This document shows, one piece after another, positions 5,423 to 8,548 of a DNA stretch of 8,548 bases. Source of the stretch: Actinomycetota bacterium (GTDB taxonomy: Bacteria; Actinomycetota; Thermoleophilia; Gaiellales; Gaiellaceae). Position 1 is the stretch's first letter, and each line of letters begins with the position of its first letter. The notes under the pieces are model-generated. The model ran no database searches and was not told the origin of the DNA. It saw only the letters and a program-made list of their open reading frames with translations. The translations under genes were made by a program, and so were the position numbers. Location of the stretch: the NCBI GenBank assembly GCA_013821525.1, contig JACDGR010000127.1:1-8548 (forward strand). Direction: 5' to 3'.

Positions 5423-6928
5423 CTACCCCTTCGACGCGGAGGGCAGGATCGCCTCCATCAGCTGCTTGGCGATCGGAGCGGCCACGGCCCCTCCGAACCC
5501 GTTCGGTGAGTGCTCGACGACGACCGCTCCGGCCACCTGCGGGTTGTCCGCGGGCGCGAAGAAGATGAACCAGGCGTCGTAGATCTTGTACGCCCCCGTC
5601 TCCGCGGTTCCTGTCTTGCCGGCGACCTTGATGCCGGGAATCTGCGCCGACGTCCCGGTTCCGCCGGTGACGACGGCCTGCATCATCACGTTCAACGCCG
5701 CCGCTGTGGCGGGCTTCATCGCCCGGCGCAGCGCGTGCGGCTTCACCTTCACGACGGTGCCGCCGCCCCCGCCGGGGCTCGTCACCTTCTTCACGAGGTG
5801 CGGTGTCATGATCACACCGCCGTTCGCGACGGCTGCAGCGACGAGCGCCATCTGCAGTGGGGTCGTGAGCAGCTTGTCCTGCCCGAACGCCAGCCGGCCC
5901 GGGTCTGCGAGGCCGGCGTCGTCGAAGAGCGCGTGCTTCTTGAAGTCGTACTCGCCGCTCGCGGAGAGCTCGTTCGAGGGCAGCTCGATCGGCGGAGTCG
6001 AGTAGAAGCCGAACTTCTTCGCCTGGTCGATGATCTTCCCCGCGCCGAGCTTCTTGCCGATGTCGCAGAAGACTGCGTTGATCGAGTGCTGATAGGCCTG
6101 AACGAAGTTGACGTTGCCGAAGCTCTCGGGCGCTTCGGGGTCGCCGGCGTTCGACACCTTCTGCCCGTACTCGGTGCAGTAGCCGGGGTCGTTGAAGCGC
6201 GAGTCCGGCGTGTAGACGCCGGAGTCGAGCGCAGCTGCCGCCGTCACCGTCTTGAAGGTCGAGCCCGGCGGGTAGAGGCCCTGCGTCGCTCGGTTGAGCA
6301 GTGCCGAGGACGACCCCGGGCACGAGCTCGGTGACTTGAGGATCCCCGCGAACCCGTTCGGTGACTCGATCTTGTTCGGGTCGTAGGTGGGTGAGGAAGC
6401 CATCACATAGACCGCACCCGACTTCGGGTTCATGACGACGGCAGCCCCGCACTTCCCGCGCAGGGCGTTCTCGGCGATCTTCTGCGCGTTCACGCGCAAG
6501 TTGAGGATCAGGTTGTTGCCGCTGACCGTCGTGCCCTTCAGCTTGTCGGTCAGCTTCGCCCAGATCGTGCCGAGATTCGCGTTCGCTGCAGTCAGGTACG
6601 CGTTCTCCTGGCGCTCGATCCCCGCACGGGAGCGTCCCTGCGTCGAGTAGCCGAGAACCTGCGAGGCGAATCCGTGCGTCGGGTAGGTGCGGAAGAAGAG
6701 GTTCTGACCGCCGGCCTTCTTGACGACGTTCTTTGCGAGCACGGTCTTCCCGTCCGACGCATAGATCAGCCCGCGCTTGATCCGGAACTGGGCGACCCGC
6801 TGGATGGCGTTGTCCTGGCGGGCGGCCAGCCCCGGCGCGGCCCAGACCTGCCAGTAGGTCGTGCCGATGATCAGCGCCGCGAGGAGCAGGAGCGCGACGA
6901 GCGCCACGCGCGAGATCTGCTTGTTCAC
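5423..6928 (-). CDS. pbpA: Class B penicillin-binding protein (PBP2-like transpeptidase)
   Basis: This 501-residue membrane-anchored D,D-transpeptidase cross-links peptidoglycan and is the expected partner of the SEDS protein encoded just upstream. An N-terminal anchor helix (about 7-29) is followed by the dimerisation/pedestal region with RGLIY (52-56). The transpeptidase domain has all three signature motifs: PPGSTFK with catalytic S223, SIN (282-284) and KTGT (438-441). Its length is close to mycobacterial PbpA (about 490). There is no PASTA domain. The chosen start is GTG at 6928, overlapping the rodA stop as GTGA. The same frame stays open upstream to 7957, but that part is an Arg-rich translation inside rodA and gives no membrane anchor, so it is not coding. 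Four Cys (160, 203, 251, 288) lie in the predicted outer part. Confidence 0.95.
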   Translation of the reverse strand: MNKQISRVALVALLLLAALIIGTTYWQVWAAPGLAARQDNAIQRVAQFRIKRGLIYASDGKTVLAKNVVKKAGGQNLFFRTYPTHGFASQVLGYSTQGRSRAGIERQENAYLTAANANLGTIWAKLTDKLKGTTVSGNNLILNLRVNAQKIAENALRGKCGAAVVMNPKSGAVYVMASSPTYDPNKIESPNGFAGILKSPSSCPGSSSALLNRATQGLYPPGSTFKTVTAAAALDSGVYTPDSRFNDPGYCTEYGQKVSNAGDPEAPESFGNVNFVQAYQHSINAVFCDIGKKLGAGKIIDQAKKFGFYSTPPIELPSNELSASGEYDFKKHALFDDAGLADPGRLAFGQDKLLTTPLQMALVAAAVANGGVIMTPHLVKKVTSPGGGGGTVVKVKPHALRRAMKPATAAALNVMMQAVVTGGTGTSAQIPGIKVAGKTGTAETGAYKIYDAWFIFFAPADNPQVAGAVVVEHSPNGFGGAVAAPIAKQLMEAILPSASKG

Positions 6929-8262
6929 CGCGCACCCACCATGTTCGCGTTGGCACGGTCGGAGATCAGGAGCAGCCCGGCGAGGAGCGCGAAGTTGGCA
7001 ACGACAGACGAGCCGCCGTAGGAGACGAACGGCAGCGTGATGCCCGTCAGCGGGATCAGCCGCAGGACGCCTCCGACGATGATGAACGTCTGGAGCGCGA
7101 AGCCGAACGTGAGCCCGGCTGCCAGCAATTTCGAGAAGCCGTCGTCGGCCTGGAGCGCGATCTTCATGCCCCGGGCCACGAAGAGCATGAACACGAGCAG
7201 CAGTGCTGCCGCGCCGACGAGCCCGAGCTCCTGTGCGAGTGCCGAGTAGATGAAGTCGCTGTTCACGAACGGGATCAGCTCGCCGCCGCTCGTCGTCGTG
7301 AAGGTTCCCTTCCCGAGCCCGGTGCCGGGGAAGCCGCCGTTTGCGATCGAGTACAGCGAACGCACGAGCTGGTAGCTCTCGCAGTCTTGCCGGAGCGCGA
7401 GACCGCCGGTCGACGGGCAATAGACCCTCCCGGTCGTCCACGGGTGCAGCCAGATCGTCACGCGCTCGTGGACGTGCCCGATCTTCGTGTAGGCGCCGTA
7501 GCCGCCTGCGATGAACAGGCCGACGCCGACGAGCACGAAGGACATGCGTGCAGTTGCGATGTAGAGCATCGCGAGGAAGATCCCGAAGTAGAGGAGACCG
7601 GAGCCGAGGTCGTTCGACGAGACGAGCACGAGCATCGTCGCACCCCAGATCACGAGCAGCGGGCCAACGTCCTTGGCGCGTCCCTGCGCGAGCACCTCTC
7701 GCTTCTCGCGCAGGTACGCGGCAAGGAAGACGATCAGGAAGATCTTCGCGAGCTCGCCCGGCTGGAACGCGAGCGGGCCCGCGTGCACCCAGAGCCGCGC
7801 GCCGTTGATCGTCGTCCCCAGGCCGGGCACGCGCGGCAGGAAGAGCAGTGCCAGCGAGCCGATCCCGAAGAGATACTTGTACTGCTCGAGCACCCGGAAA
7901 TCGCGGCGCAGGCCGAAGAGCACGAGGGCGAAGAGACCGACGCCGATCACGATCCACAAGCCTTGCTTGAACGCATCGCTCGGTCCGAGCCGGTAGATCT
8001 CGGTGACACCCACAGCGGTCAGGAGACCGGCCAGCGGCAGCAGATACGGGTCGGCGTTCGGCACGGTGAACCGCGCGACCACGTGGGCTGCGAGATACAG
8101 CGCGATGAAGAAGAGCGCGTAGCTGAGCGAGCCCCAGCTGACGAGCGACTGCCGCGCGATGTAGACGGAGGCGAAGCCGAGCACGGTCAGCACCCCGACG
8201 ACGCCGAGGTAGAACAGTTCGCGGTTTCGCAGCGAGAGCGTTCTCAGCGTGCGAGCCCCCAC
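6925..8262 (-). CDS. rodA: SEDS-family peptidoglycan glycosyltransferase (RodA/FtsW)
   Basis: This 445-residue polytopic membrane protein polymerises lipid II into glycan strands. Multiple hydrophobic helices run through the whole length. Family signatures are NGARLW (153-158), FQPGELAKI (166-174), SNDLGSG (216-222, where D218 is the conserved Asp of the family), GGFPGTGLGKG (309-319), NSDFIYSALAQELG (334-347) and GITLPFVSYGGSS (407-419). Position between the phosphatase tail and pbpA matches mycobacterial rodA, so RodA is preferred over FtsW, though sequence alone does not settle it. The start is GTG at 8262, 19 nt inside the upstream gene. No strong ribosome site precedes it, so coupling to the upstream gene is likely. 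An extracytoplasmic loop insert holds two Cys (282, 294). The 3' end overlaps pbpA by 4 nt. Confidence 0.93.
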   Translation of the reverse strand: MGARTLRTLSLRNRELFYLGVVGVLTVLGFASVYIARQSLVSWGSLSYALFFIALYLAAHVVARFTVPNADPYLLPLAGLLTAVGVTEIYRLGPSDAFKQGLWIVIGVGLFALVLFGLRRDFRVLEQYKYLFGIGSLALLFLPRVPGLGTTINGARLWVHAGPLAFQPGELAKIFLIVFLAAYLREKREVLAQGRAKDVGPLLVIWGATMLVLVSSNDLGSGLLYFGIFLAMLYIATARMSFVLVGVGLFIAGGYGAYTKIGHVHERVTIWLHPWTTGRVYCPSTGGLALRQDCESYQLVRSLYSIANGGFPGTGLGKGTFTTTSGGELIPFVNSDFIYSALAQELGLVGAAALLLVFMLFVARGMKIALQADDGFSKLLAAGLTFGFALQTFIIVGGVLRLIPLTGITLPFVSYGGSSVVANFALLAGLLLISDRANANMVGAR

Positions 8263-8548
8263 CAGACGAGCACGACGATGACGACGATCAGCGCGACGAT
8301 CACAAGTAGCGCCAGCAGTCGCCTGCCGAAACCTGCCTGCGGTGCCCCCGTCTGTGCGTGCTCGTGGATCGCCGAACGGATCTCGGCGGCCGGGATGACC
8401 ATCGTGTCGACTGCGGAGGGGACGCCGTCGGCCGGCGGGGGCGGCAGGACACCGTCCTCCGGATGCAGCGTGTCCTCCTCGTCGATCGGAGAGGTGTATT
8501 CGCGGGTCTGCTCGTCCGGCTCGCCGGCGGCCGCAGGTGCAGCGCCTT
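8244..8548 (-). CDS. pstP: C-terminal end of a membrane protein, probably PP2C-type phosphatase (PstP)
   Basis: Only the last 100 codons or so are in the window; the 5' end lies beyond 8548. The visible part is an acidic and Pro-rich linker (including EPDEQTREY, DEEDTLHPEDG and LPPPPADG), then a short amphipathic stretch, then one strong transmembrane helix (LLALLVIVALIVVIVVLVWW) and the C-terminus GLAR. No catalytic motif is visible. The assignment as the Ser/Thr phosphatase PstP rests on position, since pstP directly precedes rodA in actinobacterial clusters of this kind, and on the linker-plus-single-helix layout. Unlike M. tuberculosis PstP, nothing follows the helix, so there would be no extracytoplasmic domain. 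It overlaps rodA by 19 nt. Confidence 0.6.
   Translation of the reverse strand, partial: GAAPAAAGEPDEQTREYTSPIDEEDTLHPEDGVLPPPPADGVPSAVDTMVIPAAEIRSAIHEHAQTGAPQAGFGRRLLALLVIVALIVVIVVLVWWGLAR

Larger units (their letters stand above)
2429..8548 (-). other. Cell-wall synthesis and phospho-signalling operon (pstP-like, rodA, pbpA, pknB, ddl)
   Basis: All five genes read in the same direction with junctions of 19-nt overlap, 4-nt overlap (GTGA), 10-nt gap and 4-nt overlap (GTGA). No promoter or terminator fits between them, so they are very probably one transcript begun upstream of the window. Compared with the mycobacterial pstP-rodA-pbpA-pknA-pknB order, pknA is missing and ddl is added at the end. 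The membership implies that the lipid II polymerase, its cross-linking partner, the regulatory kinase/phosphatase pair and the D-Ala-D-Ala ligase are made together. Confidence 0.85.

Noticed and set aside
4684..5568. Plus-strand open frame of 294 codons opposite the pknB kinase domain
   Set aside because: The opposite strand encodes intact kinase motifs, and this product has only shadow composition.
6929..7957. In-frame upstream extension of pbpA giving an 844-residue protein
   Set aside because: It lies wholly inside rodA, translates to Arg-rich low-complexity sequence, and a proper membrane anchor begins only at GTG 6928, which overlaps the rodA stop.
8263..8300. Repeated GAC/GAT units as a tandem repeat or regulatory element upstream of rodA
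   Set aside because: They are simply the Ile/Val codons of the transmembrane helix read on the other strand.

Overview
The window looks like chromosomal DNA from a GC-rich Gram-positive bacterium of the phylum Actinomycetota. Coding is strongly GC-biased, GTG starts are frequent, genes overlap by four bases, and the genes form the classic actinobacterial phosphatase / SEDS glycosyltransferase / class B PBP / PASTA-kinase cluster. The Thr/Pro-rich tail on the PASTA kinase and the discoidin-like domain on a second kinase would suit a deep-branching lineage such as Thermoleophilia, but that is a guess from style, not from a search.

Layout. (1) Positions 1-133 hold nothing I can name. (2) Positions 134-922 are the remnant of an IS481-family insertion sequence. 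Its transposase, on the minus strand, is cut off right at the second catalytic Asp. The 5' end is intact and abuts a TCTAGA target-type site. A long hairpin covers the transposase ribosome binding site and start codon. (3) Positions 966-2420, on the plus strand, encode a membrane Ser/Thr kinase with a C-terminal extracytoplasmic discoidin-like domain. It appears to be read from a leaderless promoter a few tens of bases beyond the IS end. (4) Positions 2429-8548, on the minus strand, are one tightly packed operon. In transcription order it holds the tail of a probable PP2C phosphatase (pstP-like), rodA/ftsW, pbpA, pknB with four PASTA domains, and ddl (D-alanine--D-alanine ligase). Junctions are 19-nt overlap, 4-nt overlap, 10-nt gap and 4-nt overlap. 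The operon ends 8 nt from the end of the convergent kinase.

How the genes fit together. RodA polymerises lipid II into glycan and PbpA cross-links it. PknB is expected to sense wall fragments or lipid II through its PASTA repeats and to phosphorylate wall and division proteins, and the phosphatase reverses this. Ddl makes the D-Ala-D-Ala dipeptide that the transpeptidase consumes and that ends the lipid II stem peptide. The window therefore couples precursor synthesis, polymerisation, cross-linking and phospho-signalling in one transcription unit. A second kinase with a different sensor domain converges on it. No pknA sits between pbpA and pknB as it does in mycobacteria.

The main points for a second look are the hairpin over the transposase start, the ddl gene coupled to the PASTA-kinase gene, the discoidin-domain kinase next to the cluster, and the IS end close to that kinase's promoter. 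None of these by itself proves an undescribed system.
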